Shown here in pieces: positions 27,547-35,872 of a DNA stretch of 64,000 bases (within the stretch, counting starts at the first letter, position 1; the number at the start of each line of letters is the position of its first letter). The position numbers were made by a program, and so were the translations under genes. The stretch is from Achromobacter xylosoxidans (GTDB taxonomy: Bacteria; Pseudomonadota; Gammaproteobacteria; Burkholderiales; Burkholderiaceae_B), in contig NZ_MTLG01000112.1 of the NCBI RefSeq assembly GCF_002192695.1, forward strand, positions 1-64,000, in the 5' to 3' direction. Below the pieces are notes generated by a model that had not been told where the DNA came from, searched no databases, and saw only the letters and a program-made list of their open reading frames with translations.

Positions 27547-27897
27547 CTAGACGGCGGGCCGGGCACGCGCACGCAGCACCAGTCCGAGCACCGCCATCCC
27601 GATGGATAGCGACAATGCCCACAAGGCATCCCCGGTCATGTGAAAATATCCGGGCTTATCGAAAACAGCGGCAACGCTGTATCCGAAGATGGCATAGACG
27701 CCGCACACCAACAGAAAAACGGCCATCATGACGGCGACGACATCACGTACCCTACGCCAAACTTTCGGCAACAGCCCAGGAAGATGGGACTCGACGCATA
27801 AAAGAATGCCTATACCCCAAACAACTGGAAGAAGCTGAAAGAGGTTTACGGCCAGAGATTTGCCAAAAAGAAGAATATTGACGGGGAACTCATACAT
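27547..27897 (-). CDS. Small membrane protein, family B copy 2
   Basis: This 116-residue protein has three hydrophobic segments and the family B signature (GIGILLCVESHLPGL, WRRVRDV, MAVFLLV, IFGYSVA). ATG 27897 overlaps the A2 stop by 8 nt (ATGTATGA). A longer in-frame start at 27942 would lie inside A2 and has no family similarity. A T-rich stretch follows the stop codon without an obvious hairpin. Confidence 0.72.
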   Translation of the reverse strand: MYEFPVNILLFGKSLAVNLFQLLPVVWGIGILLCVESHLPGLLPKVWRRVRDVVAVMMAVFLLVCGVYAIFGYSVAAVFDKPGYFHMTGDALWALSLSIGMAVLGLVLRARARPAV

Positions 27898-28243
27898 GTT
27901 CGCGGTCCCTCCGCGCCAATCGCCAATGGGCCAATAACGCAACGAGAGACATGATGAGCGACGGACTCATGTAAGTCATCAGCCCAAGCATCGCATAGCC
28001 GTATCCGTTGTCGTATCGGCTAGCAACCCAATAAAGCAGGAAGAGCAATGACAGCGCGAACACCCAAATCGCCGCCATTCCTCCCGAAATCCAACGCCTG
28101 GAAGCCACCGTTCCCAGCTTGCCAAAGCGCTGTGGCCAAAGATGGATGATCACCGCCAACACGCATGCAAGCGGCAATACGTAGCAGGAGGATCGGACGA
28201 TCAACACTCCGAATTCAGCGAGCGCCATCAAGATTTCCCGCAA
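27890..28243 (-). CDS. Small membrane protein, family A copy 2
   Basis: This 117-residue family A protein (WPQRFGKLGTVASRR, AAIWVFAL, TYMSPSLIMSL) starts with TTG at 28243 behind a near-perfect GGAGG. Three hydrophobic segments are present. Local GC is low (about 42% by hand count over 27841-27900), against about 70% in the tss genes. Coupled to B2; function unknown. Confidence 0.72.
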   Translation of the reverse strand: MREILMALAEFGVLIVRSSCYVLPLACVLAVIIHLWPQRFGKLGTVASRRWISGGMAAIWVFALSLLFLLYWVASRYDNGYGYAMLGLMTYMSPSLIMSLVALLAHWRLARRDREHV

Positions 28244-28294
28244 ACTAGGCCTCCATCCAACCGCCCGCTCTTCTTTTCTATTTTCGAAAAATCG

Positions 28295-28651
28295 TCATGA
28301 GTTCTGCCTGGATCGACGATGAATCCACAGCACAACTCCTGCCAATGCCAGCGCGATCGACACCCACATCGTGGACAAGGTACGTACAGTAAGGTTCGTG
28401 AACCCGTGATCATCGAAATAGACAGCCACTGCCGAACCGTATATTGCGTAGACAACCACGTACACCAGAAACAGCGCCATCAGCGCCACGATCACATTCC
28501 GCAAGAGACGCCAGGTCGTCGACCGCAACCATGGCAGGTCGGACTCGATACACAATAGCAAGCCGACGGCCCATACCACGGGCAGCAGCGATATCGTTTC
28601 CGTGGCGAAGGTCTCTCCCGCCTTTAGCAGCGTGAGCGGAACATCAATCAT
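28295..28651 (-). CDS. Small membrane protein, family B copy 1
   Basis: This 118-residue family B protein (VGLLLCIESDLPWL, TTWRLLRNV, MALFLVYVVVYAIYG) has three hydrophobic segments. ATG 28651 overlaps the A1 stop by 8 nt. It is the most diverged of the three intact B copies. Function unknown; candidate immunity protein. Confidence 0.72.
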   Translation of the reverse strand: MIDVPLTLLKAGETFATETISLLPVVWAVGLLLCIESDLPWLRSTTWRLLRNVIVALMALFLVYVVVYAIYGSAVAVYFDDHGFTNLTVRTLSTMWVSIALALAGVVLWIHRRSRQNS

Positions 28652-28997
28652 CCTCTTCGTCCCTGACGCGAGTCTTGTATCGGACGATCAATCCGATCAG
28701 AGACAAGACCAGCGACGGCGCCATATAGGCAAGAAAAGCGACCAGGACAAAACCATGCTCCCGGGAATAGCTCCGCGAAACATAGAGGAGCAGAAAAAAT
28801 CCCACGATCGCCAACAGCCATACGGCCGCCATGACTATCGCGAGCCCCTTGCGTGCGGCCGACGATCCCAATGCTCCGAAGCGATGCGGCCAGATATGAA
28901 CCGCAATCCCCACGACGCAGACTAGCGGGAGCACGTACACCAGGGCGTACGCGGTCTGAAACGCCATATCGGCAGCCCAGATCAAGAATTCACGCAC
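28644..28997 (-). CDS. Small membrane protein, family A copy 1
   Basis: This 117-residue family A protein (WPHRFGALGSSAARK, AAVWLLAI, AYMAPSLVLSLIG) starts with GTG at 28997 behind AGGAGA. It is the first gene of the array, 61 nt after the phospholipase D gene, so the array is probably co-transcribed with that effector. Function unknown; position suggests immunity. Confidence 0.75.
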   Translation of the reverse strand: MREFLIWAADMAFQTAYALVYVLPLVCVVGIAVHIWPHRFGALGSSAARKGLAIVMAAVWLLAIVGFFLLLYVSRSYSREHGFVLVAFLAYMAPSLVLSLIGLIVRYKTRVRDEEDD

Positions 28998-29058
28998 GAC
29001 TTGTCTCCTAGGGCGTCAACCGGCGGCACCAACTGCCGCACGGCGGGCAAGAACCTCA

Positions 29059-31443
29059 TCATGCTGCCTGTTCTTCTTTCTTGCTTTCAAAAAAGTCTTC
29101 CTTCGGCTTACTCGTCTGCTCCGCGATGACGCTATCCAGGACACGTCCCGGCGGCTTCGGCGTATCTCCTTCGCCAGCCCCCCACGCCAAGGGCATTTCA
29201 ACGAAAAACCCCTTAACTTTGGAACGCAAATAGGCAATTGCCTGTTCGATCTTATGCTCTGAATTCGCCATGTACGTCGGCTGCAAATCAGGCAACTTGG
29301 TGAAATCGTATTCCCCCGAGGGCGGACCGTCGACCAGAATATAGCCATCACGCAGCTTGCCGTCCGGCCCGACATTGCCGATTGGAACGCCATTGACCTC
29401 GTATTTCTTGACCTGTGTATAGATCGGAGGAAAGGCTTTGCGTCCATCCAGGAGCTTGCGGAAACTGTTGCGAGGCGTATGCCGGAAAACAGTGCTATAG
29501 GCCTCGCGGTTATCGTGCGCGAGCTGCTGCAAAGCCCCGATGCTGGAGGGATCCAAAGGTCTCTCCAGACTGATTCCTTGCGGTACGCCGGCAGCCTTCT
29601 GCACGCCTGTCGAGCCGCTCTCAACCATCATGCCAAAGTGCTTGCGCCAGAGCTTCATGCGCAGGTCTCGGGCGAATTTCCGCGTCACGACTCTCACGCC
29701 TGCGCCAACATCGGTCATCGCAGCCCCATCGTCGTCCACTACCACGGCAGCCAGTTCGGTATCGCCGTTCCCGTTCAGGCTGCGATCGTTGATGTTCGCG
29801 CTGCCGATGATGGCGACCGCATCGTCGACGATGGTCAGCTTGCTGTGTACGTAGATCATCTCCGTAACAACACCCAGACGTGTCGAACCGTAGTTCCGCA
29901 GATTCAACACTGTCAGGTACTTGCGCCATTCGTCCGCCATGCCCCAATTGGCAAGCGCGACAGCGATGTCCGCGTTCGTCTGGGCTGGCTGAGCCACCTT
30001 CCTGGTCTTGCGGTGCTTGGCGTACAGTGTGGCGTTGATTCGATGCACCAGGCTGTTGCGCGCGCGCTTGACGCCCTGTAGCGCCCACCACGTCTGGGAC
30101 ATGGTCGCCGGCTCTTCCAACAGGCCTTCCGGATGCTCTGGCAGCACCAGCCACACATGGAAGGGCCGGTCCGCATAGATCGCCGCCCCTATCGCATTGG
30201 CCAATTCCGGAATGATGGGATTCGTCCCCGGCGACGTTTTCTTGCCGAGCTGATCCACCCCGCAATCGGAAATGAAGAACTGATTCTCGATGTAGATGTA
30301 GGCCTGCGCCGACCGGATGCAGTTGACCATCGCGTCCCGGATGCTGGTCTGATGGTTAGCCGCCCACTTCGCCCGGGCGGCCTGAACTATCTTCCGGCGC
30401 TTCGGGTTGGGCGTCTTCCAGTCGTCGTTGACGTACTTGTAATTGTCGCCCCAGAGTTTCAGTTCATCCCGCAACTGTGTCGACGAGGCCGAACGGCATA
30501 TCTGCACCGTGGCATTGCCGCTGCCGCGCGTCTGCGGATCAAGCAAATGCTGAGACCCCTTCGCTCGGTCGAACCAACTCGCATCCATGCTTGGATCGAA
30601 CACATTGGTACCCGCGCGCGCGAAGCTGTTCCAACGCAACACAAAGTTCAGGAAAACGTCGAAGGCCGCGGGGCCCTCGACTTTCATGGCCACGTCTTCC
30701 CATGGTTCGCGCGGCTGCCGCAAGGGATCGAGCAGAGCTCCGCCCAACGGAGGCTCAAATCCCGGCAGTCCCCCCGAGGCCCGGGTGAGGTCCAGCTCTG
30801 CCTGGGTCGCCTTCCTGGCCGCCACAAGCTGCGCGTTGTACGCGTCGTTCAACACGTGGATTTTCGGGTCGATGACGACATCGAAGGACGGAGTCTCCCA
30901 ACGGCCATAGGCCAGATCGATTCCGCCCAGGAATGCTTGTTTTCCGTCCACCAGCACGAACTTCTGATGATGGGAAAAAAAAGTGTTTGTTGCCGGAATC
31001 CGCCCCGTATTGGCATTCTGCAGCATGACACGGATGGAACCCTTGCCCTTGGGCAAGCCATGCAGCATGTCCTGCGTCGTGTCATCGTGCGTATTTAGAG
31101 CCATACTGATCGAATCGTAGAGCAGGATGCGCACATGCACCCCGCGCTGTATCGCGGCCGCCAGCAGCGAAGACAGACGGCCCGGATGCCCGTTCTCGCC
31201 GCGCCGCTCCAGCTCCACGTCGTAGTCCATCTGCCAGTCCGCGATCATGATGAAGCTTTGCGCCCCGCGGATCGCGGCCGCCACGGCCGCCATGTATTCC
31301 CGGCCGGTGATGTAGGACTCGCAGCGGTTGCCATACCGCGGCATGGCGAAGGGCTGGTTCAGGTCGAAGTACTGGCCCGATACCGTCGTCATCGTGTCCG
31401 GGACGATCTGCGCGGTGTACTGGTCTATGTCGAGTTTATCCAT
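29059..31443 (-). CDS. Phospholipase D-family T6SS effector (Tle5/PldA type)
   Basis: This 794-residue protein has two HKD (HxKxxxxD) motifs: HQKFVLVD with His159, Lys161 and Asp166, and HSKLTIVD with His533, Lys535 and Asp540, each followed by the expected Gly/Ser/Asn-rich stretch (second: IIGSANINDRS). This is the two-motif phospholipase D fold that cleaves phospholipid headgroups. There is no signal peptide, as expected for a T6SS-delivered enzyme. It lies 37 nt after vgrG3, its probable carrier, and upstream of the small membrane-protein array. ATG 31443 is chosen because the extension further upstream lies inside vgrG3. Which leaflet or organism it targets cannot be told from sequence. 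Confidence 0.9.
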   Translation of the reverse strand: MDKLDIDQYTAQIVPDTMTTVSGQYFDLNQPFAMPRYGNRCESYITGREYMAAVAAAIRGAQSFIMIADWQMDYDVELERRGENGHPGRLSSLLAAAIQRGVHVRILLYDSISMALNTHDDTTQDMLHGLPKGKGSIRVMLQNANTGRIPATNTFFSHHQKFVLVDGKQAFLGGIDLAYGRWETPSFDVVIDPKIHVLNDAYNAQLVAARKATQAELDLTRASGGLPGFEPPLGGALLDPLRQPREPWEDVAMKVEGPAAFDVFLNFVLRWNSFARAGTNVFDPSMDASWFDRAKGSQHLLDPQTRGSGNATVQICRSASSTQLRDELKLWGDNYKYVNDDWKTPNPKRRKIVQAARAKWAANHQTSIRDAMVNCIRSAQAYIYIENQFFISDCGVDQLGKKTSPGTNPIIPELANAIGAAIYADRPFHVWLVLPEHPEGLLEEPATMSQTWWALQGVKRARNSLVHRINATLYAKHRKTRKVAQPAQTNADIAVALANWGMADEWRKYLTVLNLRNYGSTRLGVVTEMIYVHSKLTIVDDAVAIIGSANINDRSLNGNGDTELAAVVVDDDGAAMTDVGAGVRVVTRKFARDLRMKLWRKHFGMMVESGSTGVQKAAGVPQGISLERPLDPSSIGALQQLAHDNREAYSTVFRHTPRNSFRKLLDGRKAFPPIYTQVKKYEVNGVPIGNVGPDGKLRDGYILVDGPPSGEYDFTKLPDLQPTYMANSEHKIEQAIAYLRSKVKGFFVEMPLAWGAGEGDTPKPPGRVLDSVIAEQTSKPKEDFFESKKEEQAA

Positions 31444-31480
31444 GGCCTTTTTCTTGAACGCAAGCCGGCGGGCGCCTGCC

Positions 31481-34400
31481 TTATGCCTTCGTCTTGGGTT
31501 TGAGCGTCTCCAGGCCCTGCGCCGAGCCGTCGGCCAGGGCATGCTCGGACAGCCAGTCGGCGTGCGCCGTGTCCAGTTCCGAACCCTTGCGCGCAAAATT
31601 TAGGGCATCGAGAATCCGCTCCGACGTCGCCTGTTCCGAGGTCGTCGTCCAACGCGCTGGCGTCATGGCTTGCGCGGTCAGGCCGCTGATCAGCCATACG
31701 CGGCCGGGATTTGCCATCACTTCGCTATGGACGGCGTATTGCTGCGCTTCCGTCAGGCCGAGTTCGCCGCCGGCGGGCGTCTTCCCTTCGCCCAAGACCT
31801 CGGACCACTCCGACGAATCGAACACCTGGGGATTGATGCGTCCACCCTGTTGAACCACGTTCAGTTCCGCAGGCACCTTCACGATCCGCCAGGTCTCGCC
31901 CTCCGGCGCGATGCCATGGGCCCCCGGCATGTCCTGCAGGCGCAGGGCCAGCTTCATCGGCGCGGGCGCGCTCTGCACGAACACGGGCAGGGCATAGGAC
32001 ATCTGGTCCGGCCCGGCAAACTGCTTGTTCCCCGTCTTCACGTCGATGCGCCCCGGCGCGGTCACCGTGATGTTGCCGCCTTCCAGCACGATGCTGGCGC
32101 CGGCCGCGGTGGCGATGCGGATGCGTTTGGGCGCGGCACATTCCACGTTGGTCGTGGCGCTGCCGATGGTGATGTCCTTCTGCGCCTGCACGCGCAGGAT
32201 GTCGTGCTGGGCCTGTACGTGCACGTCGCCCGTGGCGGAGATCAGGTCCAGGCCGGAGTCCGCGCCGCCCTGCTGCAGGCCGGCGACGATGCCCAGGCCC
32301 TGCCCGGTATGCACGCGCAGCGCGCCCATCACGGCCAGGTTCTGGTCCTTGCCGGCCGACCAGTGCACGGTCTCGCCGGCGGTGTATTGCATGTGTTCGC
32401 CGGCGACCTGCGCCAGCCCCGCGCGCGCGGCCATGAACACGACCGGATCGGTCAGGTGCGGCACCTTGCCCTCGGCCGCCTGGGTGTGCTTGGCCGAGGC
32501 GTCGCTGCGCGCGCCGTCCAGGCTGTCGCCCGCGACGGTGCCGGACACGGCGCGATGCATGGCCGCCAGCGGCGCCTTGCCGTCGTCCAGCACGCTGGCT
32601 TCCGGTCCCCTGGAGCCCAGCGCGCTTGCCAGCCGCAAGCCCTGGTGCGCGCCGACCACGCCGTCCAGCGAACGCGCCATCTGGTCGGCCTGGCTGGCCA
32701 GCGCCTGCAAGCCCGCGGCTTCGCCTGCGGGGCCGGCGGAGGCGCCGGTGCCGGCGTAGGTGCTGAGCAGCACGCCCGCGCCGCCGCGCACGGCGCCATA
32801 GGCATCGGTGCGCAGCTCGGCGCCCAGGCCGCGCAGGCCGCCGCGGTAGTTGCCGGCCTGATGGATCAGGTGGCCCAGGTTCAGTTCACTGGCTTCCAGG
32901 CTGCTCTTGATCTGCACGCGCAGTTGTCCGTCGCTGTCGTCGAACACGATCTGGTTGTAGCCCGAGCCGCCGAACTCCTTGCTCTTGAAGCCGCTGAGCG
33001 CGGCGGCGTTGCGGTGGTTCTCGTCGCCGCCGGCCGCGCCATGCCAGGCGGGCGCATTGCCTCCCGCCAGGTTGGCCTGGGCGCTGGGCGCGCTATCGCG
33101 CGCGGCGGCGTAGACCTCGGTGTCGGCCTGGCCGCCGTCGCGGCCGCCCGGCGTGGCGGGCGTGCCGCCCTCGCCGCGGCCGTTGTACAGCGCGCCCACG
33201 ACGATGGGCTGGTCCACGTCGTCGTCCAGGAAGCGCACCAGCACCTCCTGGCCGATGCGCGGCACGAAGCTCATGCCCATGCCTGCGCCCGATTGGCGCT
33301 GAGCCACGCGGGCCCAGCGGCTCTTGGCCAGCCCCTCCGCGCCGTCGGCCTGCCAATGGAAACGGATGCGCACGTCGCCGCGCTTGTTGCGCAGGATCTC
33401 GTCCTGCTCCCGCGGCTGCACCGCGCCGTCCGCGTCCGTGACGATGGCGGTGTGCACGCCATGGACCGAAGGCGCGCCGCTCAAGCGCGCGCCGCGCGCC
33501 TGCGGCAGCGCCGGCCGCCAGGGGCGGTCGCAGCGCACCGCCTGGAAGCGATTGGCATAGCCAACCTCGCGCGCCTTCGCCAACACGGCAGCGTCGGCCC
33601 GCGACTGCTCGGCGCGCGCGCGCTCTACGCCTGGCGACTCGGGAGCCTCGGCGTCCAACGCCAGATACGCGTCCAGCCCGCCCAGCCGCTGCGCCAGCGA
33701 GGCGCGGGTCTCGGGCGGCAGATTGTTGATGCCTACGTGCTCGACCCGGTCCAGCGCGAAGGCGGGTTCGAAGCCCTCTTCAGCGGCGGGACCCAGCGGA
33801 GACATGTTCTGCAAAGTGAAGCGCGTGCCGGAACGGAAGGTACGCACGCTGCCCAGGCCGACAAAGGTTTCCGCAGCGGCCTGCACCGCTTCCATCGCCA
33901 AGGTCGCCTGGCGCCGCGCCTCGGCTTCATCGGCAAAGCTGCCGTGGCCGGCCACTTCGTACCATTCCAGACCAGCCTCTTCGCCGCCTTCGACGGGACC
34001 CGCCAGCGCCTCGGCCGCCACCGCGCGCTTGCCGCCGCCATGCCAGCCCAGGACCGTGACGCGGTCCGGGCCGCGCCGCCATTGGCGCGCCATGGCCTGC
34101 ACGGTGTCGCGCGATTCGGTCGCGCCCGCGCGATGAAAGCGCACGCCCCCGCCCGCGGACTCCGAGTCCTCGGCCAGGCCGCGGCTATCAGCGAAGATCA
34201 GCACGACGTGACGCGCAGGAACCTCCGGGTCTTCGGCCACCGTCCAGCCCAGTCCCGCTTCGGCCAGCAGGCGGCTGATGAAGTCATAGTCGGTCTCGCG
34301 GTACTCCGTGGTGTAGGGGCGCGGCGCCACGCCAGCCTGCGCTTCGGCCGCGTCGGCGGCCACGCGATGCACATAGCCTTCGTAGCCGCCCAGCACATGG

Positions 34401-34786
34401 CCGACGATGTCCAGCACGGAACGCGCTTCGAACACGCGGCTGTTGCGCTGCTGCGTGGCCAGCCACAGCCAGGGCGCGATGGTCAGGCGGTAGCGCGCCA
34501 GGCCCGCGTCGCCCGACAGCAGCTCGGCTTCGCGCACCAGGCCGCTGCGGCCCGCGCGGCTGCCGTCGGCCCGGGTGGTCCACAACGTCGCGGGGCGTCC
34601 GATCATGTCGCGCAAATCCAGACCGGCGTTATCCGACAGCGCGACCACGCGCGTTTGCGAAACGCCCGACAAGGCTTCGCGCGCGATCCAGCCCTCGACC
34701 TGCAGCGAGGCGAGCGCGCCCTCGCCTTCCAGGCTGAAAAGGCGGGCGTCGGAACTGAACAAGCCGGGGGTTGCAGTCGGATCCAT
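31481..34786 (-). CDS. vgrG: VgrG spike protein 3 (TssI) with C-terminal extension
   Basis: This 1101-residue VgrG has the gp27-like base (TTEYRETDYDFISRLLAEAG), an OB fold (RIRFHWQADGAEG, FVPRIGQEVLVRFLDDD) and a DUF2345 beta-helix up to about residue 930. A C-terminal extension of about 170 residues (from about QMSYALPVFVQ) has a beta-rich part with GKTPAGGELGLTEAQQ, reminiscent of transthyretin-like docking domains on cargo-carrying VgrGs. No catalytic motif is seen, so I read the extension as an adaptor for the phospholipase D encoded next. ATG 34786 is used; the frame extends upstream into the preceding gene without similarity. Confidence 0.93.
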   Translation of the reverse strand: MDPTATPGLFSSDARLFSLEGEGALASLQVEGWIAREALSGVSQTRVVALSDNAGLDLRDMIGRPATLWTTRADGSRAGRSGLVREAELLSGDAGLARYRLTIAPWLWLATQQRNSRVFEARSVLDIVGHVLGGYEGYVHRVAADAAEAQAGVAPRPYTTEYRETDYDFISRLLAEAGLGWTVAEDPEVPARHVVLIFADSRGLAEDSESAGGGVRFHRAGATESRDTVQAMARQWRRGPDRVTVLGWHGGGKRAVAAEALAGPVEGGEEAGLEWYEVAGHGSFADEAEARRQATLAMEAVQAAAETFVGLGSVRTFRSGTRFTLQNMSPLGPAAEEGFEPAFALDRVEHVGINNLPPETRASLAQRLGGLDAYLALDAEAPESPGVERARAEQSRADAAVLAKAREVGYANRFQAVRCDRPWRPALPQARGARLSGAPSVHGVHTAIVTDADGAVQPREQDEILRNKRGDVRIRFHWQADGAEGLAKSRWARVAQRQSGAGMGMSFVPRIGQEVLVRFLDDDVDQPIVVGALYNGRGEGGTPATPGGRDGGQADTEVYAAARDSAPSAQANLAGGNAPAWHGAAGGDENHRNAAALSGFKSKEFGGSGYNQIVFDDSDGQLRVQIKSSLEASELNLGHLIHQAGNYRGGLRGLGAELRTDAYGAVRGGAGVLLSTYAGTGASAGPAGEAAGLQALASQADQMARSLDGVVGAHQGLRLASALGSRGPEASVLDDGKAPLAAMHRAVSGTVAGDSLDGARSDASAKHTQAAEGKVPHLTDPVVFMAARAGLAQVAGEHMQYTAGETVHWSAGKDQNLAVMGALRVHTGQGLGIVAGLQQGGADSGLDLISATGDVHVQAQHDILRVQAQKDITIGSATTNVECAAPKRIRIATAAGASIVLEGGNITVTAPGRIDVKTGNKQFAGPDQMSYALPVFVQSAPAPMKLALRLQDMPGAHGIAPEGETWRIVKVPAELNVVQQGGRINPQVFDSSEWSEVLGEGKTPAGGELGLTEAQQYAVHSEVMANPGRVWLISGLTAQAMTPARWTTTSEQATSERILDALNFARKGSELDTAHADWLSEHALADGSAQGLETLKPKTKA

Positions 34787-34812
34787 TGCGGGGAAAAACC
34801 TTCTCTGAGGAC

Positions 34813-35682
34813 TCAGGGTTCGACCTGGGCTTGCGGATTCGGGCATTCGGGCGCGGTGCCCCAATAACCCGAACACACCCGCAAGCGGCATTGCTCGCTT
34901 TCCAGGAAGCCCAGCTTGCGGCATTGCTCCAGGCGCGCCGCCAAGGGCGAGCCCGGCAGTTCGCGCACGAAGACGCCGTCGTTCTTGTAGACCTTGGTCC
35001 CGGGCGGCGAAGCCGGTGGCAGGCCATAGGACATCAGCGCAGCCAGCAATGCGGCGTCGGAATCGTTGCGTGGCGTCTTGGCGCGCTGCGGCGCGGCCTG
35101 GGGCGACGCCTTGGGCGAGGCCTGCGCGGTGTTCGCGCGCGGCACTGTGGGCCCGGCAGCCTTGGGCGCGGCGGCCTGCGCCTGCAACGCAGCGCGAGGC
35201 TGCGGCGGCGTAGCGGTGACGGCCAGCGCAGACAAGGGGTTCTCGGGCGTCCGGTCCTCATCGGCATTGGGAAGTCCCAATTGCGCGAGAGGATGGTCTT
35301 CGATGACGGCCGCGGAAGAAGGCTGCGGGTCGGGATCGGCAGCGGCCACGCGCGCACCCGCTGTTGTAGCGGCTGGCGCGGCGACGGGCTGCGCCGGCGG
35401 CGTAACAGGAGGAGTCGATTCAGCGACCACAGGCAGCGGCGGCGTATCGAACACGCTATATAGCACCGCGCCCGCAGCGCCCGTCAGCAACAGCAGCAGC
35501 AAGGCCAGCGGCAAGCGGGAACGGCGCTTGGGCGCCAGGTGTTTGACTTCGGCGTCCGGCACTCGCCCCTCTAGCGCGGCGAGGATGCGCGACGCCGCGC
35601 GTTCATCCGGTGACGGTGAGCGTCCTGCGAGCAAGCTGGGAACAGAGGTCGGTGATCGCGATCTTTTTTCGTCTTCTGCCAT
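34813..35682 (-). CDS. Single-span membrane protein with TonB-like layout and Cys-rich C-terminus
   Basis: This 289-residue protein has a charged cytoplasmic N-terminus (about 1-50), one membrane span rich in Leu (about 53-75), a Pro/Ala-rich stretch of about 120 residues, and a compact C-terminal domain with four Cys (LEQCRKLGFLESEQCRLRVC and a later Cys). The layout resembles TonB or a periplasm-spanning tether, but I recognise no family. It starts the vgrG3-phospholipase D operon (26 nt before vgrG3) and is divergent from the TagX-like gene, so a T6SS accessory role is likely but unproven. Confidence 0.65.
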   Translation of the reverse strand: MAEDEKRSRSPTSVPSLLAGRSPSPDERAASRILAALEGRVPDAEVKHLAPKRRSRLPLALLLLLLTGAAGAVLYSVFDTPPLPVVAESTPPVTPPAQPVAAPAATTAGARVAAADPDPQPSSAAVIEDHPLAQLGLPNADEDRTPENPLSALAVTATPPQPRAALQAQAAAPKAAGPTVPRANTAQASPKASPQAAPQRAKTPRNDSDAALLAALMSYGLPPASPPGTKVYKNDGVFVRELPGSPLAARLEQCRKLGFLESEQCRLRVCSGYWGTAPECPNPQAQVEP

Positions 35683-35872
35683 GCGAAGTCCCGTGTCTGC
35701 AGGGGCTGTCAGCACCCCTGTAACCAAGGGGTTCGAGAATACCTGATGACTTCTTTCGCATCACCGTTTCTTGTTACGAGTTCTAAGCCACGGACGCGTT
35801 TTGCAACGTCCAAGCGCTTGCCTGAATCCCGAATAGAACAAAAGATTACGCCTTCGTAACTGAGGGACCTCC
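35683..35872. promoter_or_regulatory. Divergent intergenic region with inverted repeat
   Basis: The 190-bp region lies between the TonB-like gene (leftward) and the TagX-like gene (rightward). It contains CAGGGG at 35700-35705 and its complement CCCCTG at 35715-35720, and an overlapping alternative pairing (CCCCT with AGGGG) just downstream, so two mutually exclusive hairpins could form in the leftward leader. Their role is unknown. No reliable promoter element was recognised. Confidence 0.35.

Noticed and set aside
31443..31596. N-terminal extension of the phospholipase D up to 31596
   Set aside because: It lies within the vgrG3 3' end and is Arg-rich without similarity; ATG 31443 gives the natural start.
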